Below, piece by piece: positions 25,430-36,400 of a stretch of 64,000 bases of DNA. A program made the position numbers and the translations under genes. The notes under the pieces are model-generated. The model saw nothing but the letters and a program-made list of their open reading frames with translations. It searched no databases and had not been told where the DNA came from. Each line of letters opens with the position of its first letter. The stretch's first letter is position 1. This DNA is from Phascolarctos cinereus (taxonomy: Eukaryota; Chordata; Mammalia; Diprotodontia; Phascolarctidae). The DNA is taken from NCBI RefSeq assembly GCF_002099425.1, contig NW_018344271.1, forward strand, positions 976,501-1,040,500, read 5' to 3'.

Positions 25430-26500
25430 AGGTGTCCCTCATTCTTGAAAAGAAAATCCTTTACTGGACTATAGACCATCTTCTCTTAGACACTCTCTCT
25501 TAAGAGTTTCATGACACCTCACAGTCTTGATCCTTGTCTTCCTGCCTGACCGCTCCTTCTCAATCCCCTTTGCTGCTCGGCCATCATGTCATGGCCACTT
25601 CCCAAGGGTCTGTGCTGGTCTTTCTTCTCTTCTCCCACTATACTACCTCACTTGGCGATCCCATTAGCTGCCATGGCTTCAACGATCATCCCTCTGCAGA
25701 TTCTTCTGAGATCTATAAATCTAGCCCTAACTCTCTCCTGAGCTCCGGTCCTACATCAGCAACTGCCTCTTGGGTATCCTGAACTGAATTCTCTCCCCTA
25801 AACCTCCCCTCTGCACAACTCTGACACCACCATTCTTATCGAGGTTTGCAACCTTGTCATCTTCCTGAATTCACCATTTCTCACCCCCTTCAACCAATAC
25901 GGTACCTGTTGACTTCACCTCTGCAGCATCTTTTCCAATATGACCCCTTTTCCCTTCTGACCCCGTCCCCACCCTGGTGCAGGCCCTCATCTCCTCACAC
26001 CTGGACTGCTGCAATGGCCGCTGGGGGAATCTGCCTGCCTCAGCCTCTTCCTACTCCATCCATCCTCCATTCAGCCTCTAAAGTGATTTTCCTAAAGCAT
26101 AGTCTTATCTATATCACACACACACACACACACACACACACCCTCGATAAACTCCAGTGGTTCCCTACTGCCTCCAGGATCAAACAGAAAATGCTCTGGT
26201 TCACAGCCCTTTATAGCCCAGCCCCTTCCTCCCTTTCCAGTCTCTTCACGCCCTGCTCCCCACCCCTGCACTCTACAATCCAGCCACACTGGCCACCTTG
26301 TTGCTCCCTGCAGGCACAATTCCCCACGTCCCCTCTCCAGGCCTTTGCACTGGCTGTCCTCAGTGCCTGGCGTGCCCTTCCTCATCACTGCCACCTCTTA
26401 GAATCCCTGGCTTCCTTCAAGTTTCATTTCAATGCCACTATTTCAAGGAAGCCTTCCCAGGTCCCCACAGTTACCAGGAAAGGTGCCTGTGATCTGTAAA
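25430..26500 (+). mobile_element. Second L2 LINE copy
   Basis: Longer sense L2: 'cttgatccttgtcttcctgc', 'tcttctgagatctataaatc', 'ctcacacctggactgctgca', 'aaactccagtggttccctac' and 'gcctttgcactggctgtcct'. It ends before the 3' tail. Confidence 0.82.
26117..26142. repeat. (CA)n microsatellite
   Basis: Thirteen CA units inside the L2 copy. Confidence 0.95.
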
Positions 26501-26710
26501 AAAGATTTTTTTTTGATAACACTTTCAATATAACTGATTTTCTTTGCAATTCTATTTTATGCATTTAGGAGCTTGATTATTTTTTTGAAACTGGATTCTT
26601 CCATAGAAACAGGCTTCATGGACTGACTGCCAGAGGGGTCCAGGGGACCCAAAAAGGTAAAGAGCCGAGCCTGCCAAGGTCAGCTTCCATCACCGCTGTC
26701 TATCCCTTGT
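26500..26710. other. No gene recognised
   Basis: Short AT-rich then G-rich stretch between L2 fragments. Confidence 0.35.
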
Positions 26711-26714
26711 AGAG

Positions 26715-26850
26715 GACAAGGCAGATGCTCTCAATGTCTTTCCCAGTAGAATGGGAGTTCCTGGAGGGCAGGGACAGGGCCTCTGCCTTTCTCTGTATTC
26801 CTAAGCCTACAATGCCCAGCACAAAGGAGAGGTTCATAAAGGTCACTGTG
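26715..26850 (+). mobile_element. L2 3'-end fragment
   Basis: 'tgggagttcctggagggcag', 'ggacagggcctctgcc' and 'caatgcccagcacaaaggag' form an L2 tail. Confidence 0.7.
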
Positions 26851-26899
26851 ACCAGTGGCCACCCCTCCAGCTCTTGTCCGCTAGCTGGCCCTGTCACTG

Positions 26900-28000
26900 T
26901 CCAGCTTCTAGAACAAGCTTCCCCTCACTGCCTCTACTGCTTCCCCTCTCCCTCCTCACCTGGATGGCAGACTTAAGCCCCCCACCCCGCTACCTGTGCC
27001 CAGCATCCCAAGCCCTGCTGGCTCCTCACCAAGGGCTGCCCTGTGAACTTCCTCCTCTCCTCTTCCCTCCCCTCATTCCTCCTCTTCTCTTCTTTCCTCT
27101 CTTCCCTCCTCTCCCCTCCCTCCTCCTCTTCTTTCTTCTCCTGCTCTTTCCTCTCTTCTTCTCCTCCTCTCCTCTCCTCTCCCCTCCATCATTCTTCTCT
27201 CTCCTCCCTCCACCTCCCCCCTCTATTTGCTCCCTTCTCTCCCCTTGCAAACCCTCCTTCTCCACTGGCTCCTTGCCCCTGCCTCTAGACATGTCCGGGT
27301 TTCTGGCATCTTTGAAGACTCTTGTCTTGACCTGACCATGACATTTCTTTAACCAAACTCCTAAGGAAGGCATCTATCCTTGGTGCCTCCCCTCCCGCTG
27401 GCCTTGACCACTTCTGAAGCCTTTGCAGTCTGTCTTCTGGCCTCTGTCCAGTCACCAGGGATCTTGCAAACCCCAAGTCTGCCCATCTTTCCTCAGTCTG
27501 ACCTCTCTGCAGCCTTTCACACTGGTGACCCACCCCCCTTCTCTGGGTCCCATGACACCATGCTTCTTCTCCGACCTGCTGGCTTCTCTTTGAGACTTGT
27601 CTACACCTGCTGTATCCATTTCCTCACTTCTAAAAACTTACAGTCTGAATTCCAATTCAATTGAAATCGCTCACTCCAAGGCCTCAAGTTTCCCAATTCA
27701 TGGTCTTTTCTCAGTATCCTCCCTCCTGCTCCTGCAGTGACGGCCTCATCTTCCTTCTCCATCCAGGTCCTGCTCATGCCCATCTTCTTCTACACTTGTG
27801 TCATGCTCAGAAGCCCCCAGAGTCTGCTATCCCCTACACCAGACCCCTGTGTCCAGCCTCACTTCTGCTCCTAACCTCTGGCCCAGCATCAGCACACACC
27901 AGGTGGCCCCCACCCCCAGATGTCCTGCAGGTGTCTCACACTCAGCATGTCCACGACAGGCCTGTGGTTTTGTTAAGAGACATTCTTCCTGAAGGCAGGT
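26900..28000 (+). mobile_element. L2 LINE internal fragment with pyrimidine tract
   Basis: L2-type sense sequence ('gacctctctgcagcctttca', 'aaggcctcaagtttcccaat', 'cctcatcttccttctccatc') on both sides of a C+T tract. No intact frame. Confidence 0.6.
27050..27262 (+). repeat. Polypyrimidine (CCT/CTT)n tract
   Basis: About 210 bp that is almost only C and T on the plus strand. Open frames here encode Leu/Ser/Pro or Arg/Glu/Gly runs and are compositional artefacts. Confidence 0.92.
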
Positions 28001-28004
28001 GAAC

Positions 28005-28200
28005 AAAGGTGTCAAACTCACCCAGAAACAGGGCCACTGAAGAGTACAAAAGGATCCTGTGGGCCACACGTTCACTTAGAAAACCACATATTAATATTGC
28101 TGTGTTTTCCTGCATTTTATTTACTGTGCTAAATATTTCTCAGTGACATTTTCACGAGGGACAGTGGTGGGCTGACTGTTTGGGCCCTCTGGCCTAAAGC
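28005..28200. mobile_element. Possible non-autonomous hAT element
   Basis: 'ggtgtcaaactcacccagaa' near one end, 'aggatcctgtgggccacacg' inside and 'gccctctggcctaaa' at the other end resemble mammalian hAT MITEs whose termini read CAGxGGTGTCAAACTC. The right end is decayed. Confidence 0.45.
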
Positions 28201-28309
28201 CCTGAGAAGCAAACTGATGTTCATAATGTTTCACAGAGGAGAGACTCTAACCCAGGTCCTCCTGGCTTGGAAGGAAGCTCTCTATCCACCGTGCTACCAT
28301 CCCCAGAAG

Positions 28310-28600
28310 GCTCCCCCATCCCCAAGGGCTCCTCCACCCTCTGTTGCTGGATTCCCTCTGCTTCTACCCTTGTCATCACCCCCATGTCCAATGGGCTGAC
28401 AAGGCCGCAGAGCCCCGACCCTAGCTCTGTGTCCATCCATGTAATCTTCTTGGCCTCCATCAGGCTCTCAAATGGACCTTCCACATGGCCAAGACTCAGA
28501 CCTGACCACATCTCCTCCCCTACCCCAAACACAAGCTCTTCAGCCTGGAATTTAAAGCCCCCTAGGCCTGGACACCTCTTACCTTTCAGGTATAAAACTG
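28310..28600 (+). mobile_element. L2 fragment, sense
   Basis: 'gggctgacaaggccgcagag', 'ttcttggcctccatcaggct' and 'cagcctggaatttaaagccc' have L2 character. It abuts antisense L2 at about 28600. Confidence 0.5.
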
Positions 28601-29700
28601 ATGCTTGAACCAAGTCTCGAGATGGAAGCCCAGAGAGGTAAGAAGAGCATTCCTGCCATTGGGGGACCTCCCCCGGGCAAGGATGCAGAGATGTGCGAGG
28701 AGGAGCAGGAAGGTCAGAGAGTCCACCAAGGAGAGGAAAGTATGAGAAGACTTGGGGGGGGGTCATATGTGAGAGCTTTACTCGCCAAGCAGAGGATCTG
28801 GTATTTGGGCCTGGAAGTAACGGCGAGCTGCTGGAATCCATCAAGTGTGGAGAGACGTGGGGCAGCAAGGCAGCGCAGTGGATAGAGCTCCGGCCTCGGA
28901 GTCAGGAGGACCCGAATTCAAATCCAGCCTCAGACACTTGAAACTTACTAGCTGTGTGACCCTGGGCAAGTCACTTAACCCCAACTGCCTCACAAAAAAA
29001 AATTATGGAGGGATGTGACCAGGGGTGTAGTTTAGGAAGATTTTGGCAGATGAGTGGGAGATGAGCTGGAATTCAGGGAGAGCTGAGGTGGGGACCAAAA
29101 CACGCCAGATGTGAGAGAAGGGACGCCATGGGAGCAGACACAAGGACCTCGGGCAGGGACAAATTCCAAGCTTTGGCAACCCCGGGTGGAAGGTGACTGA
29201 TGGGCTCTCCTTGGTGGACAGCCTGGGGGGCTGAGGGGAGAAGGGGCAGGGAAGTCTGGAAGGGGGGACGGGGTAGCGGGAAAGAGAGCAAGCTGGATCT
29301 CAGGCTGGGTCTGAGGTGTCTCTGGCCTCCAGCTGGAGACGTCCAATGGGCCGAGGGAGACGTGATGCTGCAGGACAGCAGAGTGTGGGGATCTCAGCCC
29401 AGAGGCCACAAAGGTGAGACAGACCGGAGGGAGAGGGCCTGGACAGAGCCCTGAGAGACCCTGGGGAGGAAGTGCGGTGGGAACGATGTCTAACAAGGGA
29501 GGAGGGGGAGGAACAGTGGTCAGACTAAACCCCAGGAATGACGTAGCCAGTGGGGGTGACCAGCGGCCGGTCAGGATCAAGGAGGTTTAATGAAAGGTCA
29601 CCAGATCTGAGGGATCTGTGGCAGCCTCAGACAGAGGCTTCAAAGAGGTGAGAAGAGCGGGCAGGGCAGGGGAGTTTAGCTAGAAGAGAGGAACCTAGGA
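28600..29700 (-). mobile_element. L2 LINE, antisense, interrupted by a SINE
   Basis: Antisense L2 phrases ('aggatctggtatttgggcct', 'gaagattttggcagatgagt') lie on both sides of the SINE at 28860-29005. An ORF of 182 codons on the minus strand within it is Pro/Ser-rich and is not a host gene. Confidence 0.6.
28860..29005 (+). mobile_element. tRNA-derived marsupial SINE (WSINE/Mar type)
   Basis: Complete: head 'ggcagcaaggcagcgcagtg', A/B-box-like region, CORE 'ctagctgtgtgaccctgggc', A-tail. It is flanked by an imperfect 12-bp target duplication, 'tggagagacgtg' (28848-28859) and 'tggagggatgtg' (29006-29017). Confidence 0.88.
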
Positions 29701-29724
29701 CAATGGGATCTAGCGAGGGTTTTC

Positions 29725-29858
29725 TTTTCTTTGCTTTTCTTTGGGAGGCAATGAAGTTAAGTGACTTGCCCAGGGTCACACAGCTAGTAAGTGTCAAGTG
29801 TCTGAGGCGGATTTGAACTGTGGTCCTCTTGACTCCACTGTGCCACCTAGCCACCTCT
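29725..29858 (-). mobile_element. tRNA-derived marsupial SINE, antisense
   Basis: Poly-T end, 'gtgacttgcccagggtcaca', 'ctagtaagtgtcaagtgtct' and terminal 'gccacctagccacc'. Direct repeats 'ctagcgagggttttc' (29710-29724) and 'ctagtgaaggttttc' (29859-29873) flank it. Confidence 0.88.
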
Positions 29859-29873
29859 CTAGTGAAGGTTTTC

Positions 29874-30330
29874 AATGTTTGCTGGAAAAGCCTAGACCAG
29901 TAAGCCCAAGGAAGGACTGAGTTATGAACAAACAGGAACCCAGGACACACTTCTCAACCCGCCTATCCCAGTCTTCACAAATGTCTTGGAAAAAGGAAAA
30001 AAGAACTAGTGTGAAGAAAGCAGAATCTGAGGAGGGACTGACCACATGCAGGCCACAAAGCACAGAGGACAATGTCAGCAGGGGACAGGGAAGCAAGCTG
30101 GCCGGTGCTGCCCCGTTCTCTGTTTGCCCAGTGCTCTGCTCACAGAGCACTTCATAAAGGCTGTCTCGTTCATTCGTTCATCCACCCATTCATTCATTTG
30201 TTCTCTTGTTAATACCTGGTGGAGGGAGGCAGGAGCCTGGCCACAGCAGAAGCCCAAAGCAAGGGCCTGTGGGGCCCCTTCTTTGGGCCTGGAGGACCTT
30301 CCCGGGACAGCGAAAGGGGAGCGTCACTCA
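29874..30330. other. Unit B intron between KRAB-B and finger exon; no gene
   Basis: No further coding exon that could repair the unit B phase mismatch was found here. An L2/MIR-like (CATT)n-rich end lies at 30165-30200. Confidence 0.4.
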
Positions 30331-30331
30331 C

Positions 30332-30970
<639 letters not shown>

Positions 30971-31114
30971 TTAAAGTTTTAAGTTCCAAATTCTATCTGC
31001 CCTGGCCCCCCTACCGGAGACAGTAAGCAACATGGTGCAGGTTAAACACTGCAACTAAGTGAAAATGTACAAGAAGACTTGAACAAAAGAAAAAAAAAGG
31101 AAAGAGTGAAAACG

Positions 31115-31800
31115 AGCCGCTTCAAACAATGTCAGTTCTTCCTCTGGAGGCCGGTAGTATTCCACTTATCCTTTGGGGTTGTCTGGGAAATTTGTGTGAC
31201 TGAGAAGAGCCCCTTCATTCCTAGGTGATCATCGCACAGTGTGGCTGTTACCATGCACACCGATCTCCTGGGTCTGCTCACTTCACTCAGCATCAGACCA
31301 TACCAGTCTTTCCAGGTTTTTCTGAAGTCTGCCTGCTCATCACTTCTTACAGCACAACAGTGTTCCATTACATTCATATACACCACAACTTGCCCAGCCA
31401 TTCCCCAGCTGATGGGCATCCCCAACTCTGTACCACCACAAATAGAGCTGCCATGAACATTTTTCTACATGTGGGTCCTTTTCCCATTTTCATGTTCTCT
31501 TTGGGATACAACCCTAGAAGTGCTGTTGCTGGGTCAAAGGTGTACACATTTTTATTTTTAGGCAATTGGAGTGAAGTGACTTGCCCAGGGTCACACAGCT
31601 AGTCAGTGTCAAGTGTTTGGTCTGAGGCCGCATTGGAACTCGGGTCCTCCTGACTCCAGGGCCGTGCTCTGGCCACCCCGCTGCGAGGGTCTGCACGTTT
31701 TCATAGCCCTAGCTCCAAGCCTCTCTCCAGAACGGTTGCATCAGTGCACAACTCCACCCACAAGATACTAGCAGTCCAATGTCCCCACACCCTCCGCCGC
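31115..31800 (-). mobile_element. L1 3' end, interrupted by a SINE
   Basis: Antisense L1 ORF2 C-terminus ('MNVMEHCCAVRSDEQADFR' on the minus strand) runs from 31130 to about 31550. It resumes at 31690 with 'tctgcacgttttcatagccc', continuing the same part of L1 up to about 31800. In intron 1 of unit B, same orientation as the gene. Confidence 0.82.
31553..31690 (-). mobile_element. tRNA-derived SINE nested in L1
   Basis: 'gtgacttgcccagggtcaca', 'ctagtcagtgtcaagtgttt' and 'gggtcctcctgactccaggg' in antisense. The flanks 'ggtgtacacattttt' and 'ggtctgcacgtttt' look like a decayed target duplication. Confidence 0.82.
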
Positions 31801-32564
31801 ATTTCTCCCTCTCCCGGCTCGTCCCCTTGGCCAACGGGCCAGGTGCGAGGTGGCCCCAGAGCCACTTCCATCGCTGTTTCTCTGGTCAGCGCTGATCCAG
31901 GGCCCTTTCCCGGTAACCGCAGATGGCCGGCTCCTCTGTCACAAAGCCGCACGTCCGAGTACCTTGACGCTGACGGGTCGGGGACGTTGGCACGTTAACG
32001 CACCCGACCCGGCTCTCCATGTGCAGGAGAAGCCTTCGCCGGAGCGCCCCCGCCGCCTCCCGATCCCGGCTGTGTCGGTTCCTCTGCGCAAACACTCGCA
32101 CTCCATCGGACTCACCGGCTCCACATTCTCCGTCCTCTCAGTCTGCTCGGGGAGCCCTGCAAGGGGGAGCCCTCGGGCCTCGTCTGGGCACGGGGTTCGC
32201 GTCCAGCCCAGCTCCCGCCTGCCTCTTCCAGCTCTCCCCGCGACCGTTCCGCAGATGAGACATCGCCTCGGAGGCGGGAGGGAGTCACTGAGCGGGGTTC
32301 CCCGACTCCCAGCCCAGGGCACCTCGCACCCAGAGCCCAAGCTCGGCCCCCAGGAGCGTACGGCCCTGCCCTTCACGCCCCAGACAGCGCTGCCTGGGGC
32401 GGGCCAGTCCGGACCGCACCGGCTTCTGCAGGAGGGGGCGAGGCAGGGTCACCCCGGGGTCCCCGACCCCCCCCCTCTGCAGGAGTGGGGGAGGGGCCCA
32501 TCCCTCATCTCTCATCCCTCATCCCTGCCTGCCTCAGCGTCCCCCTTTCCCTCGGGTGCCTTAG

Positions 32565-32584
32565 AGGCCTCCAGGGGGCACCCC
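32565..32584 (+). promoter_or_regulatory. Candidate CTCF site
   Basis: 'aggcctccagggggcacccc' fits the CTCF core CC-x2-CAGGGGGCGC with a CpG-to-CpA change. It lies in the unit B CpG island about 260 bp downstream of the coding start exon. Confidence 0.4.
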
Positions 32585-32589
32585 GACGC

Positions 32590-32705
32590 TCAACACGCGC
32601 AGGGCCTGGGTTCGAATCCAGCCTCAGACACTCGCCGGCTGTGGGGCCCCGGGCAAGGCACGCCCCTGCGCTGCGCCTCAGTTTCCTCTCCTGTCACTGG
32701 GGGCT
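32590..32705 (+). mobile_element. Decayed CORE SINE in CpG island
   Basis: 'gggttcgaatccagcctcag', 'gccggctgtggggccccggg' and 'gcctcagtttcctctcctgt' retain the MIR/Mar order with G+C-biased changes. Confidence 0.6.
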
Positions 32706-32841
32706 GAGCCTCCAGGCAGAGTTCTCCTGTACGCTCAGGGCGGAGCTCACACACCCGCCCGGATGGCCCCCCCCCCCGCTCGGCGCTGCCTCACTTTCCC
32801 CAGCTGTACCCCTCGCACACCTCCCCCAGTCCCGGGCTCAC

Positions 32842-32934
32842 CTCGGGGCCTGCGGCGGACATGCTCGCACTCGGACCCTCCGTTGCCTCCTTTGGGGTTT
32901 CGGCCTGGCCTCGAGCCAGGAAGAGAGAGGGCAT
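32842..32934 (-). CDS. Unit B coding start exon
   Basis: The ATG at 32934-32932 opens 31 codons beginning 'MPSLFLARGQAETPKEA' and ending at donor 'gtgagc' in phase 0, which joins cleanly to the KRAB-A exon. Unit C has a matching segment beginning 'MPTLFLA' at the same place in its promoter, which supports the choice of start. The segment is Ala/Glu/Pro-rich and has no known domain. The next ATG inside it (Met25) is a weaker alternative. Confidence 0.78.
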
Positions 32935-33485
32935 CTGGGAGGGCTGCCCGAGGAGGCGGCCGTGGGAAAGGAGAGATGGACAGAGGGACGCCGAGGCGTG
33001 ACTAGAGGTCCTGCGCGCGCGCGCCGACCCTCCAGGAGGGGCGGGGCCGTGCGCGCCGGGACATTGCGCGTGCGCCTCAACTGGCTCAGGACAGGCCCCC
33101 CTCCGGGGCAGCGGGCCCACGACCCCCGCGTGGCCTACTCTAGGACCTAGGGGAGGGGCCTGAGGACCAACTTCCGGAACAGCCTCCGGAGGCGGAAGTC
33201 ACGTAGCAAAGTGGGCAAGGAAGGCCTTCTGGGAAACGTAGTCTGCAGACGGGGCGCGATTTCTGACTCCTAGGCGCGAGAAAGCCGCCCGACCCTCGGA
33301 TTTTCATCGGCCCGAAGCCAGGGCCCCGGGGGCCGCCGAGGCCCGGCCTCCCTCCCGCGTCCACTGCGGCAGGGTTTGGGAGGGAGCGAGCAGCGGCGCC
33401 GGCCGGGCTGGGCCGGGCAGTGGTCAGGGAGGGGCAGGGAAAGGAGGTGCCAGTCAGCCCCCGGATGTCCCGCCCCCTGGATGCC

Positions 33486-33500
33486 CCCCCCCCCCCAGGT
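33486..33500. repeat. Poly-C run
   Basis: An uninterrupted run of about 14 C residues at the edge of the CpG island; prone to length errors in assembly. Confidence 0.9.
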
Positions 33501-33651
33501 ACAAATGGTCCTTCTGGCCCCAGGAGATGGCTCTCCACTGACCATTCAGTGCCCGTGCCTGGTGCCAGGCCCGTCCCCCAGACCCCCCGGCGTAGAACTG
33601 GTGTGGGGCGGGGATCTGCCGAGCCGGCTGACGACCCTGCCCTGTTGAGAG

Positions 33652-33652
<1 letters not shown>

Positions 33653-33697
<45 letters not shown>

Positions 33698-33708
33698 CGC
33701 GCGCGCGT
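33653..33708. repeat. (GT)n-(GC)n alternating purine-pyrimidine tract
   Basis: About 18 GT units pass directly into about nine GC units, 56 bp in all, upstream of the unit B promoter. Strictly alternating and Z-DNA-prone. Confidence 0.95.
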
Positions 33709-33769
33709 GGGGTCATGTATATGTGGTGAGGGGTGGGTGTGGGACTGCGAGTGATCAGCGTGCTCCCAG

Positions 33770-34270
33770 CCTTCAGTCTTAGTCGTGGACCCTGCGTGGC
33801 TTGTTTCTGCCAGCTTCACTGCATCGGTTCATACGAGGCTTCTCGGTGTCTTTGGAGGCTTCACGTGGATCCTTTGCGGCGCAGCAACGTTCCGCTAGCT
33901 TCATCTGGCAGCGTTGGTCCGAATAGTCCGTGACTCGTAGACAGCTACTTTCCTTCCAGTTCTTTATGATTCCCAAAACGCTGCTATCGATGTGAGATTA
34001 AACGTAGGGTGAGGAGAACTAAGCCTGCTTGATCAGAGCTGAGCAAGACGGCGATCTCTGTCTCTCCCCCTCTCACCTCTCCTGTCTCTCTCATAAATTC
34101 TTTATTTCAATTGTTTTTTTCAGGTAACAAGTATTTTTAAAATCAGTATCATTCTTACTACTCCCTCCTCCCCACTGAGCAAATTAAAAAAGAACAAAAA
34201 CATCTCTCACTACGTAAAAGGTGAAATAAATCCTATGTTAGTCGTGTGAAAATGTCTCTCCAGATTTTGT
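33770..34270 (-). mobile_element. L1 3' end, decayed
   Basis: 'tgccagcttcactgcatcgg' and later 'ttccttccagttctttatga' parallel antisense L1 ORF2 phrases, with 3' UTR-like text after 34110. Unusually many CpGs survive in 33780-33930. Confidence 0.45.
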
Positions 34271-34529
34271 TTCCCTCCCTTCTCTCTCTAAACAGTTTAT
34301 GTAATCATAATTGTCCATTTTGCCTTCCAAAATCCTGTCTCTTATTTGGCCCTGTTCTAGTCCTTGTTTGGTGTTGAACGCCTGCCCTTTTTGTGTTTAA
34401 CTCCTGTGTTTGAACTTCAGGGTTTCCACATAGCTCTGTTCTTTTCATCAGGAGTGCTAGGAAGTCTTCTATTTCAGTAAAAATACACCGCCGCCCCCCC
34501 CCCCATAAAGATTGTACTGTTTTGCTAGG

Positions 34530-34960
34530 GAATGGAAGAACCAAAAAGATGAGCTGGCTAATCGTGCCAAATGGAAATAGTGAAATATAGGATGAAGGCA
34601 TATTATGAAAGACTTTAAAGGCCCAACAGAGAAGCTGACATCTGATCCTGGAAGTTGCAAGGAGCACGAGTTGAGTAGGAAGGCACCAACGGTCATATCT
34701 GCACTTTAAGGAGAGCACGATGGCAGCTGAGAGGATGGACTGGACTGGGAGGGACCAGAAGCAAGACCCATCAGGCTGCTCCAGGCCGTAGGTAAAAGGG
34801 GGAAGCTCTGCAGTAGAGGAGCCTAGGGAAGGCGATGCCCTTGCTGGTGGGCCAAGGAACACCAATGGCACAGGAAAAGCCTTGGTGTCAGCAGCGGCAC
34901 TGGGCCTCTGCACAGATGACCTTGACCTGTGTTGCAGAACAAGTGTCATGTGGGTCACAG
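34530..34960 (-). mobile_element. L2 LINE fragment, antisense
   Basis: 'ttatgaaagactttaaaggc', 'tctgatcctggaagttgcaa' and 'cagctgagaggatggactgg' match antisense L2 upstream of its tail. Confidence 0.6.
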
Positions 34961-34969
34961 TCATCACAG

Positions 34970-36400
34970 TCCTGGTGCTGCTTGTATTAATCCTTCAGGT
35001 TTTTATCTCATATTCTTGGTATGTAGACAGCTGGAGTATAGACAGCTGATATTGCCTGTCTCTTAAGTATATCTCCTTTTGTTGGAAAGGTTTGAGATCC
35101 TGATTATTAGAAAAAAATACTTAATCCTCCATCTTGTTAGCCACATGACCAATTAAGTCTTGAAGACAGTTCCAAAGCTTTTCAGGTAAAAGACCTAGCT
35201 CAGCCCAGATGTTAAGGGACTCTAGTAGATATTGGTCCAGGCAAAGGTGGTATAATAAACTTGGAAAGGTGCTAGGGGATGGTGCTTTAATCATCCATAA
35301 ATGAAGGAATTGGAGGGGGGGCAGTGAAGGGGAGAAGAGACAGAGTAGCAAAAATCAAAAAGGTTATGGAAGGATCTTTTTTAAATGCAAAGAATATAAA
35401 GCAAGAAGCACAGATAAACAGGACAGCTTTGAAAGCCAAAGGTTGAATTTATTCTCAAAAGGCAAACAGTACATAATAGTGATCTACAGCTTGAGGACAA
35501 TCCTCTTTTTCTGTTCTACTTTGCATATGAAAATACCCATTTTATTTGTTGTTTAAATTCAAAATAAAAATAAATTTATTTAAAATCCTGTGGGCTAAAA
35601 TCAAGATTAAGCCTGGGAAAATGGACTTTCTCAAAAGAACACTTAATATCCAATGTGATACAAATGTGGTTTGCTGAAAAATTAGCGAATGTGTCAAAAT
35701 CTTATGGACTCTGTCTAAATGTAAAATGAGTGAATGCAGCAAAAAGAGAACATGTTACAAATTGTATTTTAAAGATGTACAAAGTTGTAAGGCTTATTGT
35801 GTAAGTCAATAAATTGTTTTTTTTTTAAATTCTCAAATAAGAATATGAATTCTAGTTTGATGACTATTCAGTTTGTATACCTTTCCTATCTTTCCCTTTT
35901 GTCTGACCTGCTTTTCTAAATTCACCCCTAAATGCTCTCTCAATAGACCTGAAAAAAAGGGTTGGGTGGGGCTCTAATTTCAAAGGATGGGGGTGATCAG
36001 TCTCTTCTGCTCACTCCCCAAAACTTAGCAGCAAGAGCTCTCTAAATGGATGAATTCTTAGAATAACACCACTAAATCCACAAAAGCAAATCCCAATACC
36101 ACACATAACTGTAGGATTCAAATTGGATTTATTGAAGGATGTAGCGCAGGCAGCTGGGTCCCAAAATGATGTTGACTGCTGAAATGCAACAACCTTCAAT
36201 AATCCCCAGAAGCCAATGATGGTTCCTGGTTTAGTCTTTCATGTCATTCAAAGTGAGCTTTGGCAACAATGCATCTTCAGCAGCATTATAGGAGCCTGAT
36301 TTACTCTTTCTTTTGGAGAAAAGCCTTCATTTCTCACCTTCTGAAGACAAGTTCTCACCTTTTGGTTTGACCTTGAAGACTTGGAGACCACACTGACCAG
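34970..36400. other. No gene recognised
   Basis: AT-rich. Short open frames have no family features. Several A/T-rich runs (35520-35580, 35815-35830) may be old retroelement tails. Confidence 0.35.

Larger units (their letters stand above)
31800..33470 (-). promoter_or_regulatory. CpG-island promoter of unit B
   Basis: Long CpG-rich stretch. Near the likely start site are an NRF1-like 'tgcgcgtgcgc' (33065-33075), ETS-type 'cttccgg' (33171) and 'ggcggaagtcacgt' (33191-33204), and a ZNF143/THAP11-like 'ccttctgggaaacgtagtc' (33225-33243). The same order and nearly the same spacing occur at unit C. Minus-strand transcription would give a first exon holding the ATG at 32934. Confidence 0.78.

Noticed and set aside
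26900-27373. ORFs of 115-153 codons on both strands
   Set aside because: They are produced by the polypyrimidine tract; composition is Pro/Ser/Leu or Arg/Glu/Gly repeats.
28221-28868. 215-codon minus-strand ORF
   Set aside because: It lies across two opposed L2 fragments, and its text is L2-derived and G+C-biased; there is no splice or promoter support.
32485-33150. 221-codon plus-strand ORF in the unit B CpG island
   Set aside because: Stop-poor because of high G+C; it overlaps the unit B start exon and a SINE on the other strand, and has no domain.
34970-36400. Possible endogenous retrovirus or LTR
   Set aside because: No paired LTRs, primer-binding site, gag, pol or env signature was seen here or elsewhere in the window.
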